From Motacilla alba alba (Eukaryota; Chordata; Aves; Passeriformes; Motacillidae), in NCBI RefSeq assembly GCF_015832195.1, contig NC_052019.1, positions 6,298,872 to 6,362,871 of the forward strand: DNA of 64,000 nt, given 5' to 3'. Positions 26,485 through 40,986 of this stretch are shown here, one piece after another (the stretch's first letter is position 1; every line of letters begins with the position of its first letter). Under the pieces are notes generated by a model. That model was not told the origin of the DNA. It worked only from the letters and a program-made list of their open reading frames with translations, and did no database searches. The position numbers and the translations under genes were made by a program.

Positions 26485-29370
26485 TCATATAATGTTCTTC
26501 AAAACTTCCTGAAGATCATGGAAGGCAAAGGTGGAGGTGTTCAGCTTGTGAGGAACAACAAGCACTATCTGCCATGGCTGGCAACACACATCCTTCCTCT
26601 TGGGATATTTGAACCTAAAAAGATGAAGAATTTAATCTAATTTTTGATGGTATGAGATCATCCTCATGCATAAGGAGATGGACTGACAATGTCTACCTGT
26701 TGCTTAACAAATGTTAACAAAAAGTAGAGCTAAGCAAAGCAAAAGAAGAAAACCTGTATGCTGTCTAATACCTGTAAGATCTGGAATAAGATATTTCTAT
26801 TGGATGGAGAAACCAATTTTCCTGGTTTCCTGCTTGTTTCCCACATAAGAAAAAATATGTGCGGAATGACTATTCTCCAACATTTTAAAACATAATTTAC
26901 TATAAGCAAGATGTTAGTTTCCTTGGCTCAATACAGACATTGTCCTGCAGTAGGGATAATTCTTCCCAGTTCCTTGGGCCTCTCATAAATTTATTTCTTA
27001 CTTGTTCAAAAAACCACTTATGATCACCTACATCCTCTGAGTTAATGGTACCATTTTTTCTTGTTGTTTTCAGCTTATGTTATGATCTCTGAGACTATAC
27101 GGGATTTAGGGATTTCAATTTGGTCTTTAGTGGCTCATATATGCCACAAATTTAATACATATCACTGGGCAAAGACTAAAAAAAAAAAGTGCAGCTGAGG
27201 CTGGCATTTCTGTAAAAGCCCAGAGTGCTGTAGTACATTGGCAGGATAATCTGTCATGGCTAAGAATTATTATATTCATAAGTCTATACCACACAAACTG
27301 AATCCTCTGATCTAAATTAAATTACTCTGGTTTCATGGCAGTGCTACTTATATTGCATTACAGTCCATTATCCATGGCCTTGTTCTGGCCATAAGTGATG
27401 ACAGATTCTAGTGCCTCACATAGTTATATTGGCCATTTATTTTCAGTGCTAGAACAATAGGCACAAACAAGTCTCTTTTGTAAAGCTTTGGTACAGCTTG
27501 AGACACATATTCTGCTTCTCAATCAAACTTTTTTAAGGTATCAGTATTCTTTTTTCAACACTATTTCTTTTATCTTGCATGCCTGATCCTTAATCATTAA
27601 GATTTCACTGAGCTGTGACATGAGCAAACTTTTCCATCATTTTCTGCCCCTTTAATGCCAAAGTTCACAGTACTTCAATTATTTTAAAACACCAACTGTA
27701 CTTCACATTTTATTTATGATATTAGCATGTCATGTTCTGACACTGCAGAGTGTTATAGGGTTTAGTGCTGATATCTCTTAAACACAGTAAACTGCAGTTC
27801 TTGAACCCAGATCACCTAAAGCATCAGTGGGATGGATGATCCCAAGGGCATAAGCACTACAGCACTGTGAGAGAAGCACTCCAGGCTCCTGCACCAGCTG
27901 CCAAGGAAAAATGGTGCAAATTAGCAGATTTAGGGTAAACCCCAGAGAAAATTTATTCCTCACCTCCCAGGGTTAGGCATTAAATTAAGCTCTGGAAAAG
28001 AAACACAGCAAATAATTATGGAGAATGAGAAATGCAATTTAATTTTTTTTTAATTCATATCATTTTCTTAGTGCAAGAAAGCACTAAGATAGCTGTGATA
28101 GCTTGGGCAGTGTGGTAGTGGGGTGCCAGCAACAGAGGCAAGGGAACATCATGCAGTAGTTGCACTTAGAAAGGAAACTACTGATTTCTAGGAACAGCAC
28201 ATTCCCCTGCTTTGGATGCTGTGCTGCTGTATGGGAATACCCAAATAATTCCCCTAAATACATTGACAAAAACTCTGCTGTCTAGCATCCATAAACACAG
28301 ACTTATCCTCCAAATATACAAGGGAGATAAACCACAATCTGTTTGGTTTTAAACCAGCAATTTAATAACTGCTGCAGTAGTCTTTTTTAGAGTTAAATCC
28401 AAACCACCATCCCTATTTAGGAAGCTCTGGGGCATGACCTGCCTCTCCAGAGCTGGTTCCTTGGGAGCTGGAACAACCACACTCCAGCTGCCTCACCAGA
28501 AATGCAACTGCAGCAGCTCCAGAAGTTCACAGTAGCTGCACTAATTTTTACCAGCTGAGGACTTGAGCCTCTATCTCTTGTTTAGACTCCAGAACAGACA
28601 TCAGGTTTCAGCAGCGTGAGTCTGCTCTAAGCAAAGAGCTGATCTTTTTGGGTTCAGGGTTTGCTCATCCCAGGGAGCCGGATCTTCCTCAGGCAGTGTG
28701 GAGCTCTGGTGACAAAATGACATCCAATTCCTGGAGAAATGCTGCCGTGGATGTGGGAAATGGAGTAGCTACCACATGGGTGCTACTGAAATGAAACTGG
28801 CCCCACGTGCCAGCTTCGCAAAAAAGAACACTTTGTTCCTGCCTGGCCTTGGCAAGCTTTTAACCCTGGCTAATTTGACATTAAAGCTACACTAGCTGTC
28901 TCAGATCCATATTGTTAAAGCCAGCTGGATATGCCAAAAACTACAAAGGGGAGCAAGCTTTTTGCCTACACAAATAACACTGACTGTCACTTTGTATCAG
29001 GACTTAATCCTGTTAATGAGCTGCAGGCGGGGCAATTTCCCTGATTGAATATGTTTTTCAGAGCCCATTTCCACTCACTGCATTGCTTGCTGATAGCCAT
29101 AAGGTATGGACTGCAATCTGGACTCCACTCTCATTCAGCAGTTCATTATTCAGAGTGCCTTTTGCTTCCACATCCACTCAATCCTGTTATCTCTCCCACT
29201 GCCACAAGGAAATGCTGTTCCCATTCATTGCAGGCTTTCCAAGCTGTATTCAGATTTGCACCAGGCTGCACGGTCATCTTTTGTGCTGTGTAAAGGATTT
29301 TGGGGAGGTTTCACCTGGTTTCACACTGGTTCTGTTCTGCTGTACTGGATAGTGGAAATTTCACAGGATT

Positions 29371-29409
29371 TCATTCATTCATTCATTCATTCATTCATTC
29401 ATTCATTCA
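29371..29409. repeat. (ATTC)n microsatellite
   Basis: Nearly ten perfect tetramers. Frames across it give an accidental repeat of His-Ser-Phe-Ile. Confidence 0.97.
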
Positions 29410-32400
29410 ATGAAAATGAAGTAAATTCCTTGGTTATTCCACTTCAGATCCTAAGAACTCACATTGTGCTGCACAGAAACAGGCCCATGGATTGGGTAAG
29501 TTTAACACCTGATTATATATAAAGATTAGTCCAGAAAATGGATTTATAGTAATAAAAACTCTATTTTTATTTTTCATTTATGTTGGTTTAATTTGATTCT
29601 ACCACAGTTTCATGGATGTAAAAGGAACAAGTTTTTCTTTGCCTCTGAAAACAAATGGTTGGATACATTTTCCTATTTATGTTATATGAACATCCTTGGA
29701 AGAAAAAGAGAACACCACCAGATGAGAAGATGCCACCTCAGCTCCCTGGAAACTGGGAGAGCAGGTGTGCCTGTATTGATCCTGCTTAGGATCCTGCAGC
29801 AGGCTGAACAGCTCTTTGTCCAAGATTTGATTTGTGACATCCTGGCTCTTTTAGCTCTACTTGCTCTCCCAGGAAGAAAACGATAGGAGAGGAGGCAGCC
29901 AGGATACTTATTTACTTGTCCTCTGAGTAAGAATCTAGTATTTCAGGTAAAACATTTTGGGTTTACGACAGTTTTTGGGTTTTGGGGTTGGTTTTGTTTT
30001 GGTTTTTTTTTTGACAAAGGAAAAATATAAAACCCTACATATATTTTTCAATGGATATGAATGCTAAGAAAATCACCAATCTTACAAAACTCACTTCTTT
30101 TCACTGCAAACCTGTTCTCCGACTGAAAACCCTCTGAAGAGCAGTGCTGGTTCTAGGCATGGGGCCTGCACACACCTAACGTCCCAGACCACTACGACAA
30201 ATCATTTGCTGCTTGATTTTAAACCAAGTACTAGAAAAAAAGGGCTATTTTGGATTAAAGGGACAAAGCACTACTTTGAGCACAGGAACTAATAAAAGGC
30301 TGGCCTCCAGCAGGCAACCATCTCACGCTTTGTTTGTTTTTACCTGAATTAGATTAGTGCTGCAGTGTGATTTCACCCTTATTAGACACTAGGAAGGCTA
30401 CACAATGTAGCACTAAGCCCAAGGAAAAGTTCAGAGAGAGTTCACAGCTAATTAGAGATCTCAGGCTGCTCACAGCAAAGCAACCTTGATGGTGAAGTGG
30501 ATTCTTGCATGTCTGATATGACTGAGCTGCACTGGCGTGGATTTTTACATGCCTGAACACTGTTGCATCCAGCTGGTGTTTTTCCCTCGCTGGTGAACTA
30601 AGAAGTGCTGCTCCTCTCCTCCCAGTTTGCACATAATGTTTACTGCAAAATCACGGAGAACTCTGTTAAAAATATCAGAGTTACATGTCACATAAATATT
30701 TATGTCAGAACAGCTCAACAAGGCATAACTGGGACCCTGAGAATGGATATATGTAGCTACTATGCATTTATATAGTTTAGCAAATAGTACATATTTAGTA
30801 TGGTGGTTTTTTTGTCTGACTTCTCTAAATAAATTGTAAAGTTAAAGTGAGTTGTATTTTTTTTCTCTCTTAAAAAATAATTATTGTTAGGTGAATCAGA
30901 AGTCAAAGATGCGTTTGGTATTGCCCAAGAAATACTACCATGTTTACAGAAAAGAATTCACACATAACCCATACTAATTGCTGAGAAAACCCTTGTATTT
31001 CTTGCCTTTCCAGTTATAATGACCTGATTGTGAGAAGTTTGGCTACTTAGGAGATGTGTTACAAAACACATGCATGTATCCCTGTTTTACATCACCAAAA
31101 CCTGGATGTGGGCAGGAACTCTGAGTGTGGCTGGCAGCTTTTCACCCCTGCCTGACTTCCACAGAAATGTTTTCTCACCCTTCAGTATAAAAGAGACTTG
31201 TTTCTCCATTTTAAAAGTGACTGTTGGCAGCAAATAGTTGTATCCAAGGCTCCCCTGCACAAAAGGCTTCCCAAAGAATAAAATGCCCACTTGCCCGGAT
31301 GGTTGGGCTCAGGAGTTGCTTCTGCCCTGCTTGGCTGTGGTTTTGGGCTGTGAGTGGGAGACCAGCGGCTCACAAGCTGTTTGCTGTCTCTGCTGGAGTG
31401 AATTCACTGCTGGATGACAGACTGGTGGCAAAATCTGCCCTGTGCCCACTGGCCTGGCTTTACGTGTGCTGTGTTGATGATGATGCTCCTTCAGGATCTG
31501 CTTATCACTGCTTAAAATATGTAAGATATTTGTATTCTCTGAAGAGTCACACTTTTCACCTCCTTGGGGTATAAAGAATGTGGATTAAACACTTCTTAAA
31601 GCTGGGGAAAATATACAGCTAGTACAGCAATATTTCATTAAATGTGACTATGCAGTATGTCCCATTACATATGGTGTATTCAAAAAGTTCAAAACTGTTG
31701 AAGAGCAATTAAGTAAAATAAAACATATATTAGCATATCCCAAGAAAGCTCTAAAGCACTCCATGCAAACTTCCATGCTTTTTTTCCTTACTCATAAGCT
31801 AATTAATTTTTTGGAAACAGGCTGCATTTATGAATTTTGGAAACTAAGTGAAGCACAGCAGGGATCCCAGTTTACTGCCTAACAAAAACTGTGACTCTTT
31901 TAAGAGCACTGACAGACACAGCTGAGTCTCAAAAGAGCCATTCCCTTCCCTCAAACATTTTTTGGTCCCTTCAAACACTCTGTTGCCATATTAACAATCC
32001 ACGCTGAAAATCTGCACTTACCCCAACAGCATCATAGTCAGGAGCTACTTTTTGATTTACATCTTTCTCAACTGATTCTCAAGGAACACTGCAGGCATTA
32101 ACCATTACAAACAACAGGAAGGTTTTCAATGTGTGTATGCTTTACACACAGTCTATGTCTATTTGTGACATTTATTTTACAGCTTCTCTCTTTAGTGGTA
32201 ATATTTGCAGCCCCGTCATCAACAACTGAGATAAGAGTTTTAAGGGAACAGTAGTTTGAAACAAAGATTGCCTCCAAGAAGAAGGGCTTGAATGAAGCAA
32301 TAAAATGTTTGCACACATGAAAAATACCTATGAAGTCACTCCTTGGTCTACAGAGCCAGGATGCAGGGAACAGATTTCACTGCTGAAGTGTTACCATGAT

Positions 32401-35400
32401 TAATCACAGCCTGTAGGAAAGCCATTCTGAGTGTTCTGCAAGGGAACTGCAGGGCCACCACCATGCAAGGACTCCAAAAGGCTTCCCTGTGCCAGCACAG
32501 AGGCGACTTTCTGTCCCCTCCACACCCTCCTACAAAGGCTGCCAGAAGCTGCAAATTTCAGCCCAACAGAGACTCTGAACTCATTTCTGAACCCCGAGAG
32601 GCTGCTGTCTCATCCAGTGTGCAAAAAGGCCTTAGCAGACTGATGCCTTAGCATTAATTATTATTAGCTGTCTCTGATTTATGGTGTTAAGGGGAGGCAC
32701 TGTGGTTTGCCAGTTTCCAGTTGGAGTTGAACTGGAAATATACAGCAGCTTTCCCCTAAATCTACAACCATGGCATCAATATTGACATGAGCACATGAAG
32801 ACACAGCTCCCTGTGCATCCATGGCAGAGTAGCAGTCATCCAGCCTGTGCAAACACACCCCCTTCTTCCTCATACAGTCCTGCAAAATGTGCATGGATGG
32901 GCTCTTTAAGAGAAAAAATTACTTTGAGGGCTCATGTAGTTCTTTTAGGAGGTTGATCTTGTACTACCCAGCATATTGGGTATGGCATAGTTTGGGAAAA
33001 CACCAATTAGGTTAAAGGGAAAAATCCTTCTTATATGTAAAAGCTTCTTTATATTTCAGTAACACATTTTCCACAAGAACCATTGAAAACCCTGACAAAG
33101 TGATATATGAGCAAATAAAACTTGAGTTTACGGCATACAGGCTCACATTGTCTGATTTTTTTTCCTCAAAACTCAGTGCCAACTGTTTTCTTTGCCATTT
33201 TTCTCCAAACCCACTGTGCCAACCAAATGTCATTGATATGTGACTTTCCACACAGATAGATGGCATTGCAATTTTTCAAAGTACTAGACTGAGGCTATTA
33301 AGCATATTGCTTTAAACTTGCACCAAAATCAGAGGATATGAAGGAAGCAGACAGTTGGCAGAACTAGCCTTTCTACCACATATGTCAGCAAGAACTATAG
33401 CTTGGGAAAATGATGATTTCTGGAATATAGCACTAATGTATTTACCGTATGCTGGGCTAGAAGCTTTTTACATTCATGCTAATAATGCAACTTGGTAATT
33501 TCACATAGGCAAACTAGAGGTCTATTTTTATTTTTTATGCAAAGATTTAATGTATGGGGCTGAAACATGGCCAGGCTGCTTTATTTTTACCCACACACTC
33601 CATAGACTCTACTGGTAAGCTGTGAAATGCTGTCAGAAGAAACAGTAACTGCACTGCACTCGTGGAAAATGCAAGTCCTCTACATTACAAAGGTTATTTG
33701 CCTTGTTTCTTATTCATTTATCTATTTATTTATTAGTTAGAAAAACTGCATCATTTCTAAATGACCTGCCATTCCTAGGAACTGCAGAGATTCTAATAGA
33801 AAGATAAATAAATAGATAAAAAGCTGGAAATGCCCATTTCAGAGCTTACAATGAAAGAAATGAGTAAGGCAAACCAGGTCTGCATACCAACACCAAGAAT
33901 GAAACCAGAACACAGAACAGCAGAAGTATTGACCAGAGGTATTTAACAGCTCTCATTTAGGTATTCCAGTCTCTCTCTGCCTTAAACCTTCTACTGCTGA
34001 CATTGTATGGGCAACAGCAAAAAGGAGAACACACGTGAACATCTGAGTACACACAAGGAGCAAGACTAGAAGGATGTAGTTTACATTGAAAACATTCCTT
34101 GATATTCATGGCTGCTTTTGTTCTTCCTTCCTTTATCCTGCCTCTACCTCCTAGCCAGGTTTTTCTTCCTCTCCCCTGCACCATCCTATTTATAATGTTC
34201 CCAAGTGACAGGTGACAGCAAAACCGGAGGTGACCTTCAGAGAGCTGACTCCTCCCAGGCTGGGTCCTGTGTGAAGACTTAGGTCAAGAACATAGTTGAA
34301 ACTGGTCTGGGTAATCCCAAATGGCCCATCTGTTCCTCACTCCCATCACACCAAGCCTTGCCTGTCATCACCCACAATGACTCTTGGAGCTCTGTCCTGC
34401 CTGTTTCAAAGTGGTTGAGCTCAGAGGAGCTGGGGATGGCTGAAATTTTATTTTTTTTACCGTATTCTGCACAGCCAAATGCATAAAGACACAGATGTAC
34501 TTCGACCATCTCCAAAGTCAGCTTCTGTTTGGCTCAACACTGAGCTAGGCAAGGATGTGAAACATGGCTAAAATGTGTGCTCAGTTAAGGCAGGGGCCAG
34601 AAAAAGCTTTTAGGAATGTCTAGTGGGACTGATTTCCTCCTCTCTTTTGGGTTTTTTTTCTCCAGATGCCTTAACATGGGGATAGACAGCCCTTGATCTT
34701 GTTGTGGAGACTGCTCTGATGAGAAATGTGTTGTGTGGCTTTACCTGGGAGGCCCTGGGTTGGTTAGGACAAAATATTGCCAGTGTGGAGTGATCCTCCA
34801 GAGTGCAGGACGTAACCTGGAACCTCTCAGCATTGCTCATTTTCTGCAGGGCTTTTTTACATGTGGGCCTTGACAACACCAGTGCCTGGTTTTAGAGTTT
34901 TGCAAGGTGGACCATGATGTAGAACAGTCAATCTTTTCTAGATTTGGTGGCTTCCAAATAGTTCTATGGCAGCAAGGTCAGAGGGCTGCTGCTTGCTGGG
35001 AGGAGGGGCTGTGAGGGACCTTCCCCATGTCCCATGTGTCAAAAAGGAAAGCAACCCTCTTCACTTGCAGAACAGAAAGATTTTCCATGTTTTGCTGGTG
35101 GCAAACTGCTGGTGGCAAACTTGCTAACAGAGCTTGTTCACTGACTCCTAACACTGAAAAGCTTTTCACATTTCACAGAGTCATGTCCTTCCCCACCTTG
35201 TCACCACACAAATTTTCCATTTTGTTCCAAAGAAGTTCTTTCCCTATCCCTCCAGACACCAGATACTCAGCTGGCACCCTAGTCTCTGGTACTACTTTAG
35301 TATTAGAGTTCAGAACAAATATTTAATACCTTTTCAAGGAAAAAATTATCAGAGGTTTAGACATAACCAAGGGAAGACTTGCCCAAAGCTCATGTAACAC

Positions 35401-35642
35401 ATGAGACAAAGGATCCTCAGGGCAGAGCCTTCTTCAGCAAGTCAATCCTGTTGTTACATAAGGCAGATTTCCCTGCAAAATGTAGCAGTCAGGGGTCCTA
35501 GTGATGCAGATGATTTAGTCACAGCAGTGCTAAATCCTTCTGCAGCTGGTGGGATACCCAGCCATGTCCATTCTCTAAGATTACACCATATTTTCTTTGG
35601 AAAGTGGAACATTATACCTTTATTTTATATTTGATAATTTTT

Positions 35643-35671
35643 TTTAATATGGGTTTTGAACCCATATTAAA
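35643..35671. repeat. Perfect 13-bp inverted repeat, 3-base loop
   Basis: The arms tttaatatgggtt (35643-35655) and aacccatattaaa (35659-35671) are exact reverse complements around the loop ttg. It could form a cruciform or RNA hairpin. No gene is near it. Confidence 0.95.
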
Positions 35672-38600
35672 GTAGTACCATTCTTTAACCCACTTGAAAC
35701 TTTATCCTGAGCCAATCAAACTTGACTCTGAGTCAGTTAAAAAGTGTGCCACACTTCTCTTGTGACTGAAAAAACAAATTGTTTTTGTTTTTCCAGCAAT
35801 CTAAAGGGACAATGTGGAAAAATCCCAAACACTACAGTGTGGACATGAGCAGTGTCCTCCTATTTGCACAGCAGTTTTTATCTGCACGAAAGAGATTTGC
35901 AGAAGGACTCTGGCACAATAAACCATGAGAAACAGCATGTGCTCCAAAGGCACACAAAACTGATCTACAGGCTGAAGTATGTCAGCATTTTTGACACAGA
36001 GACCACAGAAGGAGTGAATTATCAAATTGCATTTCCTCAGGTCAGGAGCAGGTTAAATTCTAGAGGGAAAATAGGGCTATCATAGATAAACCAACAGCGC
36101 TGCATCTTGATGAGTTATGGCATTCTTTCCTGACTGCCAGAACAAGAGAGTTCAAAAATAAGTGGTAGCAATTTCACATTTTAATTGGCACAATTGTAGA
36201 AAATGCTCCTTGGCAAGTATCAGGTATTATGTCTAACAGACCAAGCATTTGTCTGCAACAGACTTCCTTTGTGTCACACAGGAATAAATAGACATGATGC
36301 TGCCTTATATGGCATAAGCATCACCTTGTGAGGGAGATGTGATGACTGTGAAATGAAGCTGAAGTTGGCAACGATAATGCAAACAAGAGGATACCTTCAG
36401 CATGAGTGCTGACCCCATTGCATGAATAGCACGATTCTGTCTCGTAATAAAATCCTCCGCTATTGTTTGTGTGTGCATAAAACACCCTTGTAGTGAAATA
36501 TATACTAGTGTTCTCTCCCAGAAAACTGAAAGAGATAAATTGGTGCCCTCTTATGCCTTAAGGCCAGAAAGCTGCAGATAGAAAGAGAGAACTGGAGGTC
36601 AGTTCAGTCTGTTTCTCAAAGTTACACAGCACAGCTTCAGCTGCTGCTTCTCAATGCTGAAGTCTTGACTGTGCCTTGCCAAAGTCCTCTGCTCAGAAAT
36701 TTTCAAAATTAATAAATAATTTATTCATTCAGACCACTACTGCTCACCTTCCCCAGCATGACTGAACCCCTGCTTCCATTTTTACCTTTTACATCCCTAA
36801 ACACTCCTGTATCTGAGTTAGTTTTAACTTCCAGGGACCTTATGTGGTCCCTCACATTTGCTGTTCACCTCCGGGTGCTTTTCTGATGTTTCACATTGGG
36901 ACTCCACATCACAATCACATCCTTGCTCTTCCCATCACCGTCTGTAGCGTTTCCATGTAAGTTCCATACCGAAAAGGCCACAGGCTGCATTTCAGTCCCC
37001 TTAGCCAAAGAGCAGTGAGGAGTGAATTTCTTTAGAGGTAGCTCAGCACCCTCTGCTGTATCCTCAGCGAACTGCAAATTTCCTTGCACACCAAGGACCA
37101 ATTGCAAGAGCAAGAAAAATTCTGTGAAGAGAGATGCCTAAGAGAGTGATATAGGAACTTCCGTGCCTATTGGAAGATAGAACAAACCTTGTTTTTTTTC
37201 CCTTCTCCTCTTCTTAAAGAGTGAAATACTGAATACAGCATTTCCAACTTTATTGAACAAATGACAGAGGCATTGAACTTGGCAAATGACAATCCTCATA
37301 CTTTTACCTTTTAAATTATTTTTTCCTACCTATTACTTGATTTTATATAAGAACCACTTAGATGCAAGTTTTGAAAAACACCACATTATATTCAGTTCAT
37401 TATTTTTGTTTAATTTTTTTCTGAACTGGGAAGCAAGAAGATGTCATTCAAAAGTGTTTCTCCTCAGCATGGATAGCTCCAGTGCCTTTGCTTTCTTTCT
37501 CAAATTACATTGTTTCTCTTCAAAGTGCATTTCAAAGCTGTAACATTGCTGAAGATGAGGCTGCTGGACTTTTTCTTCTTCAGGATTAGACTGTGGGTGC
37601 AAATAGATTAGGCAATACATGTTAAGTAGAAGATACTACCAGACACTACTAAGTAGTTCAAAGCAGCAATAAAATGATATAAATATCCATTTCCATACTA
37701 CATTTCTTTTCTTTATTGATGTGATGTTCCAAGTTCTCTTCTCAGCCTACAGCTACAAAACACAGTCTGCCTGTATCCAGCTTTCATGACAGAAAAGGTA
37801 AACTGATGGTTACCTGAACCATGAAGATTGTCACTGAATTTGAGTGGAAATCACTGTGGTGAGCAAGAAACAGGAATCATCCTTTTCTCTGTGAATACTT
37901 ATCCACATCTCTGAATGACAGGGTGATTCTTTGTTATTGTGACTCTTTCCTACACAAATTCTTTCAGACAGGGCCCATTTATATACACAAATTTTCAGCT
38001 TCATGAAGCTCAATTCTGCCATTGATGGGGGCTTTTGGAGTGGGATGGAAGAGAAACAAAACCAATAAAAGTGAAGTATTCCAGGTGACTGCAAAATGCA
38101 ACTTCCAGCAATTATAAAAGCTGCAGTATGACTTCACAGACTTGGATGACAACTCTCCAGTGTGACGAAACAGAGATTAGAGAGAATCCCTTCCTGGGAT
38201 GCTAACAGAAAACCACTGGGGCACAAATAATGTCAAAGCTGGCAGTCATGTTTCAGCAGCCTCACTTTTCAAGCTATTGAAGCTCATCTGAAACTAAAAG
38301 ACAGTTGAATTTCTTTAAGAGTTTCACCACACACCTTTATTTAAACATGTCTGTGGCACTATAAAATTAAGTCTTTTGACTGGAAGTTTGCTTGGAAGGA
38401 AGCTGACTTTGAGATCCCAGCTAAACTCTGAAGTATAAGAATACTGAGGAGGACAAAACCTACCAAATTTCCCACAGTACAAAAAGAGTAAAGGTAGCTA
38501 TACAGTGAAATAAGGCAAACGTGAAGTTGAAAATTCCCATGCTAGAGCAGGGCAAGGACTCTTCTCCCTAAACAGTGGAATAAACCTGGGATGAACTGAT

Positions 38601-40439
38601 TTTAACTCCCTTGCTCTGACTCCATGTACTTCTCAGGGTGGAAGTAGAGCTGGGAAGGAGGGAAGGGTGGGGGGAAGTTTTCTTAAGATTTGTTTTACTT
38701 CTCATTATCCTGCTGTGATTTTCTTAGTAATAAATTCAATTAATATCCTCAAGTTGAGTCTGGTTTGCCCATGATGGTATTTGGTGAATGACCTCTTCCA
38801 TTTCTCATCTCAACTCCTGAACCTTTCATTAAGTTTTCTCTCTCCCATCCACTTGTGATATGAAAAGTAAAACATTTCAACTCAAAAGAAATTTATCATA
38901 TATTCAGGGAACTTAATCTCAAAAAAGCACATCAGCTTTTAGTTTTATTTTACTTAAAATGGTCCAGGTAAAGTTAGGGTCAAAACAAAACAAAGGCATT
39001 TGATGACTCAGTCATACCAAAATTGTGCCACATACACAGTGATGGAGGGCATATAAATTTAAGAGTTGTTCTCAGGAAACAAAAATTCTGGCACCCTTTA
39101 TTCAGAGCCTCCAGTTATTATTCCTATTATTACTATTCCTGCAAAAGTAGAAGTAGTCTTCACTGTGTTTTGTCTCTTCATTCCAGTTCCCCCATTTAAT
39201 TCCATTTGGGGAACAAATCACTGCTACCTAAATCAAATGGTGAACTTCCACAAGCATGGAACAGATACTGTGTTCTGAGCTCAGCAGAGCCTGCCAGAAT
39301 GTAATATTCCTCAAATACCCCTTTTCAAGAGTGCAAACAAAAGGAGATACATTGACTAAGAACCAAGCTTTGGAATTCTGTAACCAAAAATCCATAAAGA
39401 AATTTCTTTTTTTAGGATTGAAGTCTATCTATAATACTGTACAGCACAATTATTTATCCTGCAGCTCAATGCACTCACAGCAAAACATGCTCATGCAACA
39501 TATAATCACGTTTTGCCTTAACACTTAGGTAAGGAAGGACTTTTATTTATGCAATATATTTGAAGCCAGAATTTCAAAAAACAAGAAAATTTTGTACTCC
39601 TATCTAAAATTTCAGTAGATGTTAATCAGAAAGATCAGCGATGTTTTAAATACAGTATTCATGCTGAATAACTTGCTGGTCTGTGCCAATTTGGCATATC
39701 ATGGAAGCTACAAATACTTTGATATCCAGAGACTATGCAGTGCTTCTCCAAATGCTTCTTAACCAAAACAATTCACAGATGTTTGCTCATCTCTCTGCTG
39801 AACGTCCTCCTAAATTAGTTGATCCTAGAATAAAAATACAGGTACAAATGAAAATAAAAAACTTGGTAAAACTAAAGTAAAGCTTTATTCTTGTAAATTA
39901 TTTGGGGAATTTATTTAAATAAAAGCAAAATTATTAAAAATTAAAAAAAAAAACCTACACAACTGATGAAAACTTTTCTATTGCCATTTTCATGAATGTA
40001 AATGTGCTCCTCTGTATTTCCATAAAAGCATTTTTGCCATATTCCAATTTTAGCTACACAGGTGAATCTCCAAAGCATTATTCTGTATACGAACTGAATT
40101 TAATTGCAATCATACAGCCAAATGACATGTATTACTAAAGTTCAATACAGCTACTTTTTTTATAACATTAATTTCTCCAACATTATTCAGAGATCCTATC
40201 AGGTTCATGCTTTATTTCACATACTGTAACACTCCCCAGAAATCTCGCCATTAAAAAAATTGATGTAACCTTTTACAAGCTATAAGCCTTCATTATTTTG
40301 GTTTCATGAACTCAAAACTACTTGGTATATGTAGGAAGGTCACATGTATTAGTATGGACTGAAAGTGCTTTAGAGATGAATTATCTTTTTAATAGAAGTT
40401 TAAAAAATATTTCAATGGCAATGCAAACTCAACAATAAG
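35672..40439. other. Intergenic, 3' of RNF212, no supported gene
   Basis: A minus-strand frame at 36865-37113 looks more protein-like than the others (see findings). I searched this stretch by eye for a further RNF212 3' exon and found none. Confidence 0.5.
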
Positions 40440-40585
40440 GACAATTAGGTTTGCAAGATGTGATTGATCAGGGTGCTCATAATCTTATCTAGGTTCTCTT
40501 TCCCAAAAAGGGCTAGACCATTCAAGGTACCTTCTGACCAGGGCTGCTCTATGATACTGTGACTCTGATTCTGTGATTTTATTAA
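40440..40585 (+). repeat. Degraded CR1 remnant, sense
   Basis: Sequence such as ggctagaccattcaaggtac, then cttctgaccagggctgctct and atgatactgtgactctgatt, resembles the CR1 3' end with its short ATTCTGTG tail. It lies just 3' of RNF212. The 5' boundary is unclear. Confidence 0.65.
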
Positions 40586-40943
40586 TTAATGTGCCCCAGT
40601 GCAATTCCTACCCAAATCCACGCCCTCCTTGGGCTGATGTTTATGCAGCTGCTTTTGCTAGTTTTATGTTGCACTCAACAATGACACCCTGGACTAGCTC
40701 TCTTTTTACTGTGATCTGTGGACATTTACATGGATGTCTTGATCTTTAAGAAACGTGAAGTTGAGAGAGAAAACTTGGACATTATCAGATTTACATCTGT
40801 TAAAATCTAATTGTGAAGTGAAGCAAGAACACATTTTCACAGCAGATACCATCCTGCACATAAGACCAAGGCACAATACAATCATAAACACCAGCATCTT
40901 TCATATTTTGCTGAAAGCCTACTTCCAATTCCGAAATAACATT

Positions 40944-40963
40944 TTTATTTTTGTTAATTTATT
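40944..40963 (-). terminator. Candidate RNF212 polyadenylation signals
   Basis: On the minus strand two AATAAA hexamers lie about 25 and 40 bases after the RNF212 stop codon (plus-strand tttatt at 40958-40963 and 40944-40949). If used, they give a very short 3' UTR. In such AT-rich sequence chance copies are common, so the true site may be further downstream. Confidence 0.35.
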
Positions 40964-40986
40964 TAAGCTGCTATACTGAACATTTT

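Larger units (their letters stand above)
24491..35642. other. Intergenic, no supported gene
   Basis: Holds the short CR1 at 26413 and the ATTC array at 29371. Minus-strand frames at 24637-25034 overlap in two registers and are not recognised. Conserved enhancers could be hidden here but cannot be seen without alignment. Confidence 0.55.

Noticed and set aside
29106..29522. Plus-strand frame of 138 codons
   Set aside because: It runs through the ATTC microsatellite, and three frames are open together in this stretch. No recognised domain or splice context.
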